The notes under the pieces were generated by a model. The model was not told where the DNA came from. It did not search any database and saw only the letters and a program-made list of their open reading frames with translations. This document shows, piece after piece, positions 1-27,400 of a stretch of 63,604 bases of DNA (position 1 is its first letter; each line of letters starts with the position of its first letter). Source of the DNA: Branchiostoma floridae (taxonomy: Eukaryota > Chordata > Leptocardii > Amphioxiformes > Branchiostomatidae); assembly GCF_000003815.2 (NCBI RefSeq), contig NC_049982.1, forward strand, positions 18,914,048 through 18,977,651, in the 5' to 3' direction. Both the position numbers and the translations under genes were made by a program.

Positions 1-2690
1 TTGTATCGACTAATCTCCACGCAGATTGATATTGGCATCGATCGCGCTATTTCATTATATTTGAATGCACGTTACTTTTAAGGAAATTACCTTCAGCAAT
101 TACTCTGTGTCGGAAATACGTGACAGTTCGCTGTGACGCTTTTGAGGTGACTAATCTAGAAGAAATTTCTAGCCGCCTTGCTTATAACCGTAACGTTATA
201 TGTCTATGAATGCATATGATCTTTGACTTAGATATCCTTACTTGCAATTGTTGTGTTGCAACTGAACAATTGGAGAAATAGACAAACTTAAGCAATGTTA
301 CCACTAAATCTATCGGTTATTTCTTCCCAAGCAAAGATGTGCAGTTTTCAAACGTTGATGCCTTCTTTTCGTAGCATGTTAGAAGCCTACTTTTTAAGTC
401 TAAAACGTGCAACGTAGCGTTATATATGTATCTTACTCCTAATATCGTCCGCTTTGGCTGTTATTAAAAAATCCGACGTCGTTCTCATGAGCGGAATGCA
501 GAATGATTCTTAGTCGTGTCTGGCTCAAAATAAGCAATAGATAAGGACAGCATCTAAAACAGCAAGAACCCTGTAGTTGTGGACAATATAGAGTAAGATT
601 CTCGACATGGCGTATTTCCTTCCTATATTCTAAATTGAGAGCTATAGTTTGTCCGCTAGTGTTTGATTCAGTGTCAGACTTGTTTGGCCACTTATGGGGA
701 AATTGCCGAGACTATCTTTGAAGCGGACTGCACTAAAATGGGAGATACTAAAGTGAAAATAGGTCACCCTGACACAAGTTTTCACCACAGATCTGAGCAT
801 GCTATAAACAAGGCAGAGGTGTTCCCATGAGTTAAAATTGGACTCTGTCCGCGGGTTTTAAGCAAAGGTGTTATGAACATTTCGGGTGGCATTGGAAGGC
901 GCTACTTGACACTGTTTTCCTGACATGGCCGTTAGTACCTTTATTTCTACTAGCATGATGGTCAGTTTGCGGTAGTCATAGATTATATGCTGTAACATCG
1001 GGGCCCCTCCCGTTAATGAACTCGTAAATAAATCATTAAGAACCTGCAATACATGAGGGCGAAATGTTTGTAATCTACGTGACAGATACTTTTGATGATA
1101 GATTATCATGATGATTCTCTTTTGGTCATGTCTAATTCATATCACGTGTTCGTCAGTCCGTACCGTATAGTCATGTACCGAACATGACAGTGGAACAATT
1201 GATGGGATATTCCGTCATTGTAGTTGCTACACATTCTGCATGTGCAGATGACCAGAGCAATATTCAGGCGGTGTTTGTTACATTGGTTTAGATAATAAAC
1301 ATTATCATAAACACATGAAGTGTACGGTATGTGTTTTGATCCGTTGAATTCTATTCACGAGGTTTTGACAGAATACCATGTGTCAACGTGGGATTACTAT
1401 TCTTCCCGTATCCATACCTTGCGAGATCACCGTGTTAAGTTCTTTAAACTTCATTTTTATTCGCCGCTCTTCAAAGCTTCCTTTGTTGAACGTTTTACTG
1501 AGGCCCCGACTGTAGTGACTACCTACAGGACTGATGACGATGGTTCTTTCGTGCTGCGCTTTTAACGTCTCCATACTTTCTGTTCTATGTACGTCTCTAT
1601 GTATACTAAATTATCAGTATTGTACGAGTTCACACAAGTGTACAATATAGTCAGCTCCCGAATGTCGCTACCCTGTGGTGAATATATATGGCTGGACTCT
1701 AGCCTACTCACCCACGATTTAACAGCCGGTACATAATAAAACTCTTCGAATTCTGAATGAAACATTAACAAGAGAAATATTTGTTCTTCTTCTATACCAC
1801 ACAGTTCAGCTGGCGCCGTTGCGGGGCCATGCTTTCATTTTATCTCTTCTGTCCAGTACCTGCATTTTGTTACTTCATTTTTTATCACTTCATCTTACAA
1901 CTTTCGCAAATAATTAAAGTGAACCACCAAGTCGTGTTGACTTCGGTAAAATGCAAATCAAATTATCCGTATATACATCAGCTGTATCATTTAGATATCA
2001 GTCAAAAATGTTAATCCGGAAAATGTATGGACCATGGCTAACACACGAAACGAAACACAAAATGAGAAATGAAGTAAAACAAAAATACCCTACTGGCTCT
2101 GAGCACGTTTTTCCTCTAAGTGAAGCGTGCAGTGATGGGGAAATGCAGAAGAACGTTACATGCGTCATCCGCCGGCAAGTCGTGAATAATCCAGGTGAGG
2201 CTGCCTGTCTGGATGGCTCCACACGTCACTGCTGAGACGTGCCATTTCGCTCACGGGGGTGTAAGTTCACCGGTACCTTTAGTGGGACAGTTACTGTAGA
2301 CGTTGCATGGGAATAAGTGGTACGAACCGACTACAATGGAGGGGAGATGCACTACATGTACTGAACTGAGAAAGAAATGAGACACCAATATCACAGCACA
2401 TGACAGGGCTACAGGGAGGCAGCGGTCAACAGTATATAGGTAATACTAAGGTTTGTTTTTAATAGCTGAAATTTTCCAACCTTTTCATTACGAATCTAAA
2501 AAAAATTGCTATGATCTTTATTTGTTGGTGCTTCATCTGTTGTTAAAACACCAACAATCATAAAATGGTGGATTCACATGCAAATGTATGTTTGCAAAAT
2601 TGAATTCCCACCAACATTTCCCATTGAGTTTGGTTAAATGTAAGTGCCTCACTTATTACCAAAGGACTAGATGAAAACACAAGCCACTGC
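1..2690. other. No gene recognised
   Basis: I see no exon with recognisable protein similarity, no RNA gene and no clear repeat in this stretch. Several open frames of 60-94 codons occur on both strands, but none has a recognisable domain or convincing splice context. The region lies downstream of the importin-7 gene and may be intergenic or the intron of a neighbour outside the window. Confidence 0.5.
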
Positions 2691-2699
2691 TTTTACATA

Positions 2700-4844
2700 T
2701 CACACAATTTATTGCCGACATAAAACCATAATCAGCAGGTCCACACATCCTTCTGTTTCATAATGTAACAGTCTGGCAACAAGTCATCATTAATAAAAGG
2801 AATGCTCAAAAATATGTGCTCCTTCCCCTTTTTCTTTCCTTTTTTTTTTGTTTTGTTGTAGGAAATGTTTTACTAATTTCAGTCATGCCGTTTCATGACT
2901 ACAGATTGCAACGTCCGAATTCAGTTTTACAAGGTCCTGCAAAAAAATAATTTACAAAAAAAGTATTTACACATCCCTTACCAGTGGCACATATTTTTGT
3001 GCACCCATGTTTTGTCATAAATGAATTGTTGATTTATGTAGACGTCTTTGATAGGCTAGCCCCCTTTCCCAGGAAAACAATTCCGATTATCAACAATATT
3101 CATGAATAAACAAAGGCTGAAGCTATTGGAAAAACAGCAGTTACATCATAATGTATACAATACACACAAGACTTGTTCTTGAGTGGTATTTCGCTTCACA
3201 TGGCATTTGCCCAACCACAACTTACAAATGCCCTTAATTGAGGCCAGGCCTGTTTACATAATCTGAGATGGAATGTTCATTTTTATATATATGTGCCCAG
3301 ATATGTTTCCTCACAGATGTTGCCAACATGTAACTAACTGGGGAAAAGTAGCTTTTGCTTCATTCCTGATTTCCTGAACCCATTACATGAGCAATTCCTG
3401 TTCACATCAAATCTGACATGTACTGGCCAAACAGATGAATACATGCATATTTGTGATTGTGTTTCTGTGAAGGTAGAATAAGGAATTCTTTAGTTTCAGG
3501 ACAGCAGGTATAGCATTACTACATCCCACAACATGAAAACTCTCTACCCCCCAATGGCAAAACTTATGGTGAAAGATATCAGGACACATACAGACAAAAG
3601 CAAATGTTTATCTCAGTCACATCCAAACCCAGCCTGGAAAGTCACTTAAATCACTGGTACACAACGGGTGTCAGCAGATCTTAAGTTAGGATAAATCAGA
3701 CACAGAAAGGATAACATCAAGATTATTTGGCAACACCATTTGCTTTACAACATGTGAATCTAGTGCCTGTAAAAAGACACTTTGCCATGAGATATTTGCC
3801 TTGCTGTTTTGTAACTCCCTGGTACAACTACATCCAGCCAAAAAAACTGGACCTGACCAAGAGCTACATACATGTAGTTGATGACTATCCCCCAAACAGT
3901 CATGAAAGTCATAGATTACAACAGTTTTGTGAACGTACATGTAGGACATGGTCTGTTTTGAAGCAGAGGACTAAAGAGAACCTACATAAGGTACATAAGA
4001 TCGTTCAGTCAGAGGGAAACTAACACAAAGTGACCACTCACACTGTAACTAACAACAAGGCCATGTCTGAGTCAGGCATGAAGTACAGACAAGTTCATGT
4101 AGTTTGAGAGTGGTCTTGTGGCCAAATTGATGACAAATGCACATGTTACACACTATCTGGTTCCTGCAACACAATGACATTTACCAAGTGTGTCAGGACA
4201 AAACATTTGGAATACATTTACAATATTAGCAATATGCAGCAAGTACTCACTTATTGTATCTATCAGTATCACCTACATACATCAGGGATGAAATGACCAC
4301 AAAATATCCGATTGGCCAAGGCCTTTACTACGCTCATTTTCAGGGGGCATTTGAAAATGATACTACTTTGCTACTTTACGGTCTCTGCTGTATGTTTAAA
4401 AGCTGTAACTTGAAATGCAGGTAGTAGTACTCCCCGCTTTCTCGGGGTTTCCATGAAAATGTGTCAAATAGCGCTTATCATCACTTTCCCAACCTCAGGT
4501 CCAGGACACAGACAGACCCTTGAGATTGAAGTAGACACTTATTGGCAGTAGCATAATTACCAGAAAAGCCAGAGCACATCCTTCAGATTTCTGCTCAAAA
4601 CAGCCTGGATACCTGATTCACAGAGTTGGACTTAACTGCTGACTTTAAAAGCATGATAAGTAAAGCAGCTTCACTACTCTAACTGGTCAGTGTTTGGCTA
4701 TCATCCTTTGACTAGCTGACATCTTTCCAGATGTTCCAAGCTGGATCGACTTCTGATTACAAAGCCATGATAATACAACACTCCTGCGAAAACCCTCCTT
4801 CCCTATAGTTCCATGTGTTAGGCCCAGTATCTAGAACACAACTG
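2700..4844 (-). other. Probable 3' UTR of the importin-7 gene
   Basis: This follows the importin-7 stop codon on the minus strand. It has no splice-like coding segments and holds a minus-strand AATAAA at 2708-2713, the best poly(A) signal candidate near the far end; another lies near 2518. Use of either site is inferred, and a shorter 3' UTR with a less canonical signal is equally possible from sequence alone. Confidence 0.4.
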
Positions 4845-18346
<13,502 letters not shown>

Positions 18347-18480
18347 GGTTGTGGACCTGTCGAGATTCTGAGGACTAAATATCTCCAGTTCCCGCTCGAT
18401 TCGTGTAAAAAATATACAATGTCGCACCTTCCGGCCGGCGCGAAATTTCAAAGGAGCTGGTGCGCATGTACAGTACCGTA
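18347..18480 (-). promoter_or_regulatory. Probable importin-7 core promoter and 5' UTR
   Basis: This GC-rich stretch lies immediately upstream of the importin-7 start codon. On the minus strand it contains CCGGAAGGT (plus 18426-18434), an ETS-type site, and TTTCGCGCC (plus 18437-18445), an E2F-type site. No TATA box is evident. That combination is typical of TATA-less housekeeping promoters. The transcription start itself is not determined. Confidence 0.5.
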
Positions 18481-18754
18481 CGCCAGTAATACTGCATATT
18501 TTGCTTATTCCTCTCCGACCTCTGACTCAATACAGAAATTATCCAATTAATACCGCAAAATATCTATTTTGTTGTTATATGTACGCTTCAGTACCTTTCA
18601 GGTAGCAGTTTTATTACACGCAACTGAGTATCTTCATTTTACGACGTTAATTATTTACGACGATCGCAAATTGGCGTAACAAGTGTCATTCATTTAGTAG
18701 TGTCAGGTGACCAGTTACTACTTAGCCTAGATGATCATGATCGATCATGTCAAT

Positions 18755-19020
18755 AATAATAATAATCATCTGGTGTATTTTGCCAGCCAGTAGGTACCCA
18801 GTATGAGTAATGAGGCTGTTTAACGTGGTCGAGGCACCTCCTCGAGCACGGGACCCCCGTTTTACGTCCCTCCCGGAAGACGATTTCGTGGAAACTTCGT
18901 GAGGCTACAGCAATCCGGACGTCCTTGGTTGGTCTCCCATCCAAGCACTGTCCGGACCGTCGCGTTGCTTAACTTCCGAGATCGAGGGATCGGGTGTACC
19001 AACGCGCCACGCGGCCGTCA
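18755..19020 (-). mobile_element. 5S-rRNA-derived SINE (SINE3 class)
   Basis: On the minus strand the first hundred or so bases below 19020 match 5S rRNA, including CGATCTCGGAAGTTAAGCA and the box C block TGGATGGGAGACC. A non-5S body follows and ends in a run of GATTATTATTATTATT-type trinucleotides near 18760, a simple-sequence tail. A promoter head, body and tail in that order define a 5S-derived SINE rather than a 5S gene. The A-rich run at 19026-19042 lies just beyond its 5' end. Confidence 0.85.
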
Positions 19021-19599
19021 ATAGCAAAAAAAAAAAAAAAAACTGACGCTTTTACGTCAATGTGTTAAACGCAAAGTTAACGGTCCTAGTCAACGTGCAG
19101 TCATATGACATGGTATGAGATGAATGTTGAAAAAGAAGGGAAAGAAGACGTCTATGTCATTTTTTCTCCCAGTTTTCACCCTCACTGGACCTCTCTATTT
19201 TTATCAGATCAAGCTGATCCTTCCTCCTCCTTCCTGCTCCCACGCAAAAGATTTTACCCAACCTGATGTCTGTACTTTATTGTCTGGTTGGAAGTCACAA
19301 ATCCCTGCACAATGGGCTAACGTTGGATAGGGTCGCAAGGGGGCGCAAGAGAGAATTTTCTTGGTCCGGTGGAGCGAGCAAGAAAAGACCGCCTGAAGTA
19401 CTTGTTCATTCTCATTGGGAATCGCGGAAGATGTAGTGATTCTACATTTTGCTTACAGTAGCTGCACACGTATTCATTCACTCATTCATTTACATATAGC
19501 TGTGCCTAGTGTATATTAGTCTATATTAAAATTTGCGCTGTTTGTTACTGGTATAGACTCAACTCAACTACATGTAATAAGAACTGAGTAATCAGTAAT

Positions 19600-22461
19600 G
19601 ACTTTGACTTTTGACTTTATTAAGATCCACAATTAGCATAACAATGGAGTACATTGAAGCTACTCTTCCTGTGGTCTTTATCAACAATTATTAAACATAA
19701 CAGGACAAAAAACCTGACACACAGGAAGACATACAATCTATACAATGTACATAAAATTCACACTTGATAAAAGATAACTTAATGACTACCTGAGCTTATA
19801 TATATATACAATGGGACCAATTATCTATTGCAAACCATTCCATGTGCTGGACATTCTGTACAAGAACCTTTTCTTTTGAGCATTTGTTCTGGGCTTTGGT
19901 AGTCTGATAGTTTGGGATTTTGATGAGCGTGTTTGATATCCATGGGACTGCATTTTGACCTGTTTATACAGAGAGACTGGTTGTTTGTTTTGCATTATCT
20001 TACGAAAAGTCACTACGCTTTTCTGCTGGATTCTGTCTTTCACGGACAGCCATCCTAGCGTCTGCAGCAAAGCGTCCCTGCTTGTGTACCTGTGGCAACC
20101 AAGGGCGATCCTGGCCGCTCTGTTCTGCACGACCTGTAGCCGGTTTATGTTCTTCTTAGACGTACTTGCCCACACCGAACTGCAGTAGTCTAGATGTGTT
20201 AGTACAAGGGCCTGAATCAGTTTTATCCTCAGTCTGCGCGGAAGTAATTTCCTCACCTGTTCACTTGCGCCATGCTTCTATTACAGTTCTTTACAACATG
20301 GTCTACGTGATTGTCGAATGTGAGGTTTTGGTCGACATGTACTCCCAAAAGCTTGACAGTGTGTACTTGTTGTAAACTCTGCCCCCTGAGTTCCAACTGT
20401 AGTGGAGGTGCGACTCTTGTCTTCTTAGACGTCCCAACCAGCATGGTCTTTGTCTTGCCGTTGTTCAGTTTAAGCATGTTGTGGTCCGACCATTTAGCCA
20501 CACATTCTAAATCCACCAGAGTCTTTGTTCTTATGTCCTGTACAGTGCGTCCTGCTGCATGTACTGTACTGTCGTCAGCATACTGGTCCAGTTCCCCATT
20601 CTCTACTGTACTGGACATGTCATTGACGTAAATGCTGTACAGTTGTGGTCCCAAACAACTTCCCTGCGGCACCCCGCATTGCAACACTCGGCTCTGACTG
20701 TATGCCCCGTTTGCATAGACCTGCCACTTGCGGTTTGACAAGTATGACATGATCCAAGACAACGCTTCCTCTGAGAAACCGTACATTTCGAGTTTCTTCT
20801 GAAGATGAACGTGGTCTACTAAGTCAAACGCCGCACTGTAGTCCAGCAACACTACCGAGGTCATAAGTCCTTTGTCCATACTGTCCAGCCACTCATCTGT
20901 CATCTTCAGAAGGACTGTTTCTGTAGAGTGGAGTTTACGGTACGCGTGTTGTGCTTCTGATTGATGACCTGAACGGGAGAAGTATGAGACGATCTGTTCA
21001 CTGGCAACAATCTCGCATACCTTGCCACAAGTTGGAAGGAGACTTACAGGGCGAGAGTTTTGTCCGGACAGTGGTTTACTGCTGTCTTTCAGAAGCGGTA
21101 TCACCTTGGCATGCTTCCATTTTGCTGGGAAAGTTCCTGTTGCAAAAGACAAATTGATTATGTAAGTCAGTGGTTCTGCTATGATGTCTGAAGAAATCCT
21201 CAGGAGTTTGTTGTCTATTCCGTCGCATCCTGGGGTTTTACCATCCGGAAGTCTTGACAGAATCTTGTGCACGTCCCTTACTGTGACAGACTTTAACACG
21301 AAGGCCTCCTGCCCGAGGTTTGCGTAATTTCATCACCGGCTGTGTGCTCATACCAGAGCGAAGGNNNNNNNNNNNNNNNNNNNNNNNNNNNNNNNNNNNN
21401 NNNNNNNNNNNNNNNNNNNNNNNNNNNNNNNNNNNNNNNNNNNNNNNNNNNNNNNNNNNNNNNNNNNNNNNNNNNNNNNNNNNNNNNNNNNNNNNNNNNN
21501 NNNNNNNNNNNNNNNNNNNNNNNNNNNNNNNNNNNNNNNNNNNNNNNNNNNNNNNNNNNNNNNNNNNNNNNNNNNNNNNNNNNNNNNNNNNNNNNNNNNN
21601 NNNNNNNNNNNNNNNNNNNNNNNNNNNNNNNNNNNNNNNNNNNNNNNNNNNNNNNNNNNNNNNNNNNNNNNNNNNNNNNNNNNNNNNNNNNNNNNNNNNN
21701 NNNNNNNNNNNNNNNNNNNNNNNNNNNNNNNNNNNNNNNNNNNNNNNNNNNNNNNNNNNNNNNNNNNNNNNNNNNNNNNNNNNNNNNNNNNNNNNNNNNN
21801 NNNNNNNNNNNNNNNNNNNNNNNNNNNNNNNNNNNNNNNNNNNNNNNNNNNNNNNNNNNNNNNNNNNNNNNNNNNNNNNNNNNNNNNNNNNNNNNNNNNN
21901 NNNNNNNNNNNNNNNNNNNNNNNNNNNNNNNNNNNNNNNNNNNNNNNNNNNNNNNNNNNNNNNNNNNNNNNNNNNNNNNNNNNNNNNNNNNNNNNNNNNN
22001 NNNNNNNNNNNNNNNNNNNNNNNNNNNNNNNNNNNNNNNNNNNNNNNNNNNNNNNNNNNNNNNNNNNNNNNNNNNNNNNNNNNNNNNNNNNNNNNNNNNN
22101 NNNNNNNNNNNNNNNNNNNNNNNNNNNNNNNNNNNNNNNNNNNNNNNNNNNNNNNNNNNNNNNNNNNNNNNNNNNNNNNNNNNNNNNNNNNNNNNNACCA
22201 CCTCCCCTACCGCTTCCTATCATTTCTAAACAGACTGTAGCCATCTACTTGTAACTGTCCATCTGAGATGGAATCGTCGAGATGCGTTTCAGATACACCC
22301 ATTATATGTACATTGTTCTTTTTCATTACCTGGGCTAAGTCATTTACTTTGTTACGCAAGCTGCATACATTAAGGTGGGCTAAGTTCAGACCTCGCGATT
22401 GCTTTTTGTTCATTATTGCGATGAAGTACACAAGCACAGATATACAAATATACCACTTCAT
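19600..22461 (-). mobile_element. Broken non-LTR retrotransposon (CR1/L2/jockey-type LINE)
   Basis: Minus strand. At 22461-22207 lies the start of an apurinic-type endonuclease (AHLNVCSLRNKV and VSETHLDD). After an assembly gap, 21299-20253 encodes reverse transcriptase: SRPVSLLPTCGK, LDYSAAFDLVDH, GVPQGSCLGP and the catalytic YADD at plus 20571-20582. A one-base frameshift near 20255 moves the C-terminal part to 20256-19825 (LTHLDYCSSVWAS, LQVVQNRAARIA). The element ends at 19600-19620 in repeats of AAGTCAA, the short tandem tail typical of CR1/L2-type elements. The frameshift makes this copy inactive unless it is a sequence error. The exact clade is not resolved. Confidence 0.9.
21365..22196. 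other. Assembly gap, 832 N
   Basis: A run of N inside the LINE, probably an estimated-size gap. It removes most of the endonuclease and the start of the reverse transcriptase. Open frames that run through it are artefacts. Confidence 1.
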
Positions 22462-22889
22462 TTTCCCTTTAGGAACAGATTCCGGTACACACCAAGCTGC
22501 TAACTTAATCTAATTAATGCCCCTGGTTGGCTTCAAATAATTTACATACGAAAACAAGTTAAAGATTCCAATACTCAGTCATTCTAATCAACACATGGTT
22601 TGCCTCATTTACATATCATAACTGGATTTAAAAGGTAATCAGAATGTAAACTTCACTTGGCTCTTATCAATCAACTATAGATCTACACAAATATTCCAAC
22701 AGAAACACCCTAGGCTAAAAACATCTAACACATCATATTTGTCTTTGTTCCTTGTTGGTGAATATGGCAGAGATGTATTGTCTGTAGCCCACGCTTTCAA
22801 CTCATGACTCCAAAAGGAAATAGATCCCTAACTTTCTCTGAGTTATCTATCAACTGATAAGAAACAGACAGACGAGCAGACTCAGCATT

Positions 22890-24474
22890 TGTGTTTTTTA
22901 AGGATTTATTGCAGATACCAGAAACAAAATCTTTGGAAGCTATACTAAACAGTAATGTAGTGCAATTCATGCCACCCTATAGCTATATATAAGTACTTGT
23001 ATATATGCACTATGCACTTCTTCTTGCAAATATATGTCTAAATATTGTCTAGTAAATATATGTCTAAATATTGTCTAGTAAATATTGTCTAGTAATAATA
23101 TGTCTAAATATTGTCTAGTAAGTCTTTAACGTTGCCAATCACCCTAAAGTTTACTCACTACATGATCTACAACTTGTTATCTCTACAATACAATGCTTCT
23201 AGGCGTACACCTATTAGGCATACCGAATATGTGATTAGTCATTCAATAATAACTTTATACTCATCAATCTAATATCATCTCTATCTCATGCATGATGCTT
23301 GTAATCTTTCACATATCTATCAAATATGCGGATTATGTGTACAGTTACTTACATGTAGGTACTATGCAATAACTACATAGCTTTACCTTTTATCTTAAAT
23401 CTAGGATTCCCCCTACATACATGGTGCTTCTATTAAATCTTACTCCAAATCTATACACTGAGTGGTCCGCACTAAGTTCCAGCAAGCACTAGAGCCGCGG
23501 GAAGCACCGCTGTGGCAATGCAACTTCCTTCTACTTGTTCACCAGTAAGACAAATACGATGCAGTGAATAAGTCAATACCCAAATTGAAACGACAGAACA
23601 GACCAGCTGCCTATGAATTATGTCGAAGCAGATGTAGGATCATTTTAACACACAGGGCAAAGGGGAAAGAAGGCTAGAAAACATCAAGGAGTGAACGTGC
23701 CTCGGCTACCCAGAATTACATCGCATAGCCGTACTGCATGCAAGTCTCCCTCTTCATGTCAATTTTGTTCCCGCGAGGTCCATGAAATAGGCCAAGTAGG
23801 TGGAGACTGAGTGAAGAATAAGAGTAAAGGAGAAGAAGGAGAGAGAGGAGGACCGGAAACAAGAAGAGCAGCTGGATCCTACATTTGCTGTGAGATTAGC
23901 TATCATCACCATATACGTTTGGTTAGTAATGTTACAATTTTCTATAGAATAAAGGAAACTTTAAAGGTTGAAATCAAAATTAGCCGATGTAACTAAATAA
24001 GTAAGTTAGTAAATTTATAAAGAACGAAAGACATGGTCTAATTAGAGTGAAAACTACGTCGATGTAGCATACAGAGTTTACTCTATAAATTTTGTTTTTA
24101 AGGTCTGCAGTAACAGTCTACTTTACCACAGATGCCTAACCACCTGACACAAAACAACAACAACAAAAAAACAGCAAGTGAAACAAAAAATCGATGTGAA
24201 GTTTCTATTTCTAGTCTAACTCACCAAAGTTTTATTAGTGAAGGGATTAATTTGGTTTCCTATAGGCGCTTCATGTTCCGGAGGCCTTCCAATAACATGA
24301 AATAAAAACCTCAACCCACTTTTGTATAGGTATAGCTACAAGAAAAGGCTGACCTACAGAAAAGAAAGATTGGAAATCCATTGATGACATACTGACTCAT
24401 TCTTTTTTACAGACGAAAGGACTGTAAAGAAATACTACCTCTCTATCAGAGGTATTGTTGAGGCCAGGCCTGTC
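22890..24474 (-). other. Inferred 3' UTR and flank of gene A
   Basis: No coding exon is seen here. A minus-strand AATAAA lies at 22905-22910 in the context GCAGATACCAGAAACAAAAT (plus strand), and the same context with AATAAA occurs at 36559-36564 below gene B. Other blocks, such as GACAGAACAGACCAGCTGC, are also shared between 23.6 and 37.1 kb. The shared signal makes this the best candidate for the transcript end, but the segment could also be duplicated intergenic DNA. Confidence 0.45.
23028..23122. repeat. Short tandem repeat, TATGTCTAAATATTGTCTAG unit
   Basis: Three to four imperfect copies of a unit containing ATGTCTAAATATTGTCTAGTAA lie between the LINE and gene A. It is a simple local tandem duplication. 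Confidence 0.8.
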
Positions 24475-27400
24475 TCACGGAGCCCGTGGTGATTGACAGA
24501 TGAAGGCCCTCCTGTAGCTGCAGGGCACGACCTTCCAGCGGTACCTGTGGACCCTACGTGCGACGACACAGTCCTTCTCAGCCGTGTTGTGCGGTTGGTC
24601 CCAATCCCAGTCGGTGAAGTCGTTCCCGTCCAAAGCCATACCGTCAGCCCACAGGAAGGTTCCCTCCAGGTCCTCATCACTCAGGCCTACCCACAGACTT
24701 GGGGAGTGATCGCTGAAATAGACATGTACAACTACAAGTCACGCCGTTGTATACTTCTTTATAACTACCGTCGTTTTTATAGCACACGTGCATGATATCT
24801 ACAGTGTCTCTTTTCTTATCACAATTGTGTTTCTATGCATAAGATTTTATTTATTTCTTGTCGTCAAACTAATCTATTTCAAGATGCCTCTTTTGTACAC
24901 ATAAACGTTGACAGTTCCTCCCAAATTAAAGAAGCAACTTATGGCACTGATCAATTTCACAAGGAAGAATTATTTTCCATGACTAGCATTTTGAACATAG
25001 ACTGTTAGAATTTCTTGAACAATTCGCTTACAAAACGACAGAATCAGAGATTCTAACCTTTTCAGTTTCCTCTTGAGTGCAGCGACAGCAGCGGCGCTCC
25101 TCCACATGTAGATGTCCCCTCCGTTCTCCTGACACACCTGTCTGGCACCGCTGTAGGTCTGAGCGTTCTTCCCGCCATAGAAGCGGTAGCAGTCATCCCT
25201 ATGTGCCCTATATCCATAGGGGCAGTCTGGAGATAGACATGACAAGATTCATTGTTTAGAATCTGACTCTCTTTGTCACTTTTTCATTCACGCGTCACCA
25301 TTTATGGTCACCCAATAGGCCTGTGCATTATGACAATTATAGAACCAAGTAAACATATGAATCGTGTGCCAGGAAAGCAACAATTGGTCATCCTCATGAT
25401 TAGTAAAACAGTCGTCACCATGCATGTTACGGAATAATAACAAATTGGCATTTTCAAAAATTGAGTTTTTTTCTCTGTCGACCATTCTAGCTAGATTGGT
25501 CAATTGTGGTCTAATTCAGGTAACATGGAAGGGTACATACAGTACAAGCAATGCTCTATTTACCCTAGACTATCTTACCTCGGCACGACTTGCCACCAGG
25601 ATTGGGATAGAAGCCAGGCTCACATTCACAGTGATACCCTCCAAATTCGTTCACACACACGGCGTTGTCTCCGCAGTCGTCTGTGCCGGCCACGCACTCG
25701 TCAAAGTCTTCACAGAACTGACCTGGATCCATATGGAACAAATTTGTAAACACGTTAAGAACGATAATCTGTTGTAGAAACTCAAACTCGTCTGGAAAAC
25801 TAAACTGTCATCCAAACGTAAAAGGCCAGAAACGGCAAATCAATACAAACACAAGTTTGTTCCAGGACTGGGAAAAGTAAAACTCCATAAGAAAGACCAC
25901 TGTGACAATGGCAAAAATGTTACAGAACGCGACCTACCTGTATATGGAGATGGGCACAGACAAGCGACAACACGCAGATCTCCGTCTGGATCCTCCCCTG
26001 CAGCCAGACTGCCGAAGTCACATATGCCGCCGTTTTGACATTTACACAGGTTGACTTGTGGGATGTAGAGAGTGGTCTGGTTGCGGGAATTGGTCGCGAT
26101 GAAGCTGATTGTGATGTAGGGTAAGACAAATCAAAAAGGAATAAACAAAATCAAAGATCAATCAAGTGAAAACGGTGTGCCTTTGTATTGCATGGCTGCT
26201 ACATGTACATACATATATGTATAAAAGTACATGCACTTACTTCAATTACAATGTTGAGTTCGTAATATACATCTATCAATAGATTTCTATTGCAACTTCT
26301 GTTCCGAAGATGTGATATTGAGTATAAATGTTACCGTGACAGCAGTTAGGCCAACAATACACTCTTGAGTACTCTTTTAAAGTAGTATCTTTTTTACCTC
26401 ATGGCCGGACCGTCATAATCGACTACGCTCCACGTGACTGTTGCCGTGTTGCCGCCGTACTCAAAGGCTGCTCCCGGTGGAAGGGTTTCCTCAGCTACCG
26501 TGACAGGATCGCCCTTCAGGTCGGTGGCAGTGAAGGAGAAAGTCACGACTTCTCCAACAGTAACGTCAAGACTGATGGGGCCTTCAATGATTGGAGGGGA
26601 ATTCACTGAAGAAAGAAAAGAAGCATTACTTTGTGTGACTTCTTTATACTTGGAGATAGTCGAGAACGATTTAAGTAATGACACACACTGGTTATAAGGA
26701 TTGACTGCGCAATGCATAATAAGGATTAACCGCAACTCACCAAGCTCTTCGCTAATCCTGATGCTTTGCTCTCTGGCCTCCATGGCCGCTTTCCCAATGG
26801 TGACATTTCTGGTGACGGATGCGTCAAACAAACATTCTCTGTCGTCACCGCAGACACCCAAAGCCTATAGATGAGAACACAGTCAAGTCTGTTTAGTTAC
26901 CATTTGATCAGGTTCAGTCGGCGGCATTACCTCACTCCCAGATAAATCGTACAAACCTGCAAACGTTTCTTTTGATGTTACATAGTGCATATCGTAGTTG
27001 TTGTTTTTTTCATAAAGAAAACTCCCGATTAATTCAAATCTCCAGGTGATTCACTGAATATTTGAGACGTTGTAAAAAGAAAAGCGTCACAATGATTTGA
27101 TGTCACATTTACTGTTGAAATGGCTCATATGCATATAAACTGTAAACTCCAACCCATTTAGAATAAAATAAAAATCTTTGAAGCCTTCCCAAAAAATCTC
27201 CATATTATTGTTGATTTGTAAACCCCAAGACATATGAGTTGCTACATAATACGAAAAATAAGTCGGTCGATTACCTCTTGTTCAAGTTCAGGATCATCAA
27301 ACGTCGTCGCGAAGATGGGGCGGTAGGACGGGTCCTGGTTGTGGAAGTCAGCGTAATTCTGGTCTCCGTAGTAGAAGATACTCTCGGCCTCAGTAATCTC

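Noticed and set aside
18830-19020. A functional 5S rRNA gene
   Set aside because: The 5S-like part is diverged in its middle and continues into a non-5S body and a simple-repeat tail, which is SINE structure.
21293-22244. Several open frames of about 300 codons made almost entirely of undetermined residues
   Set aside because: They run through the 832-N gap and carry no sequence information.
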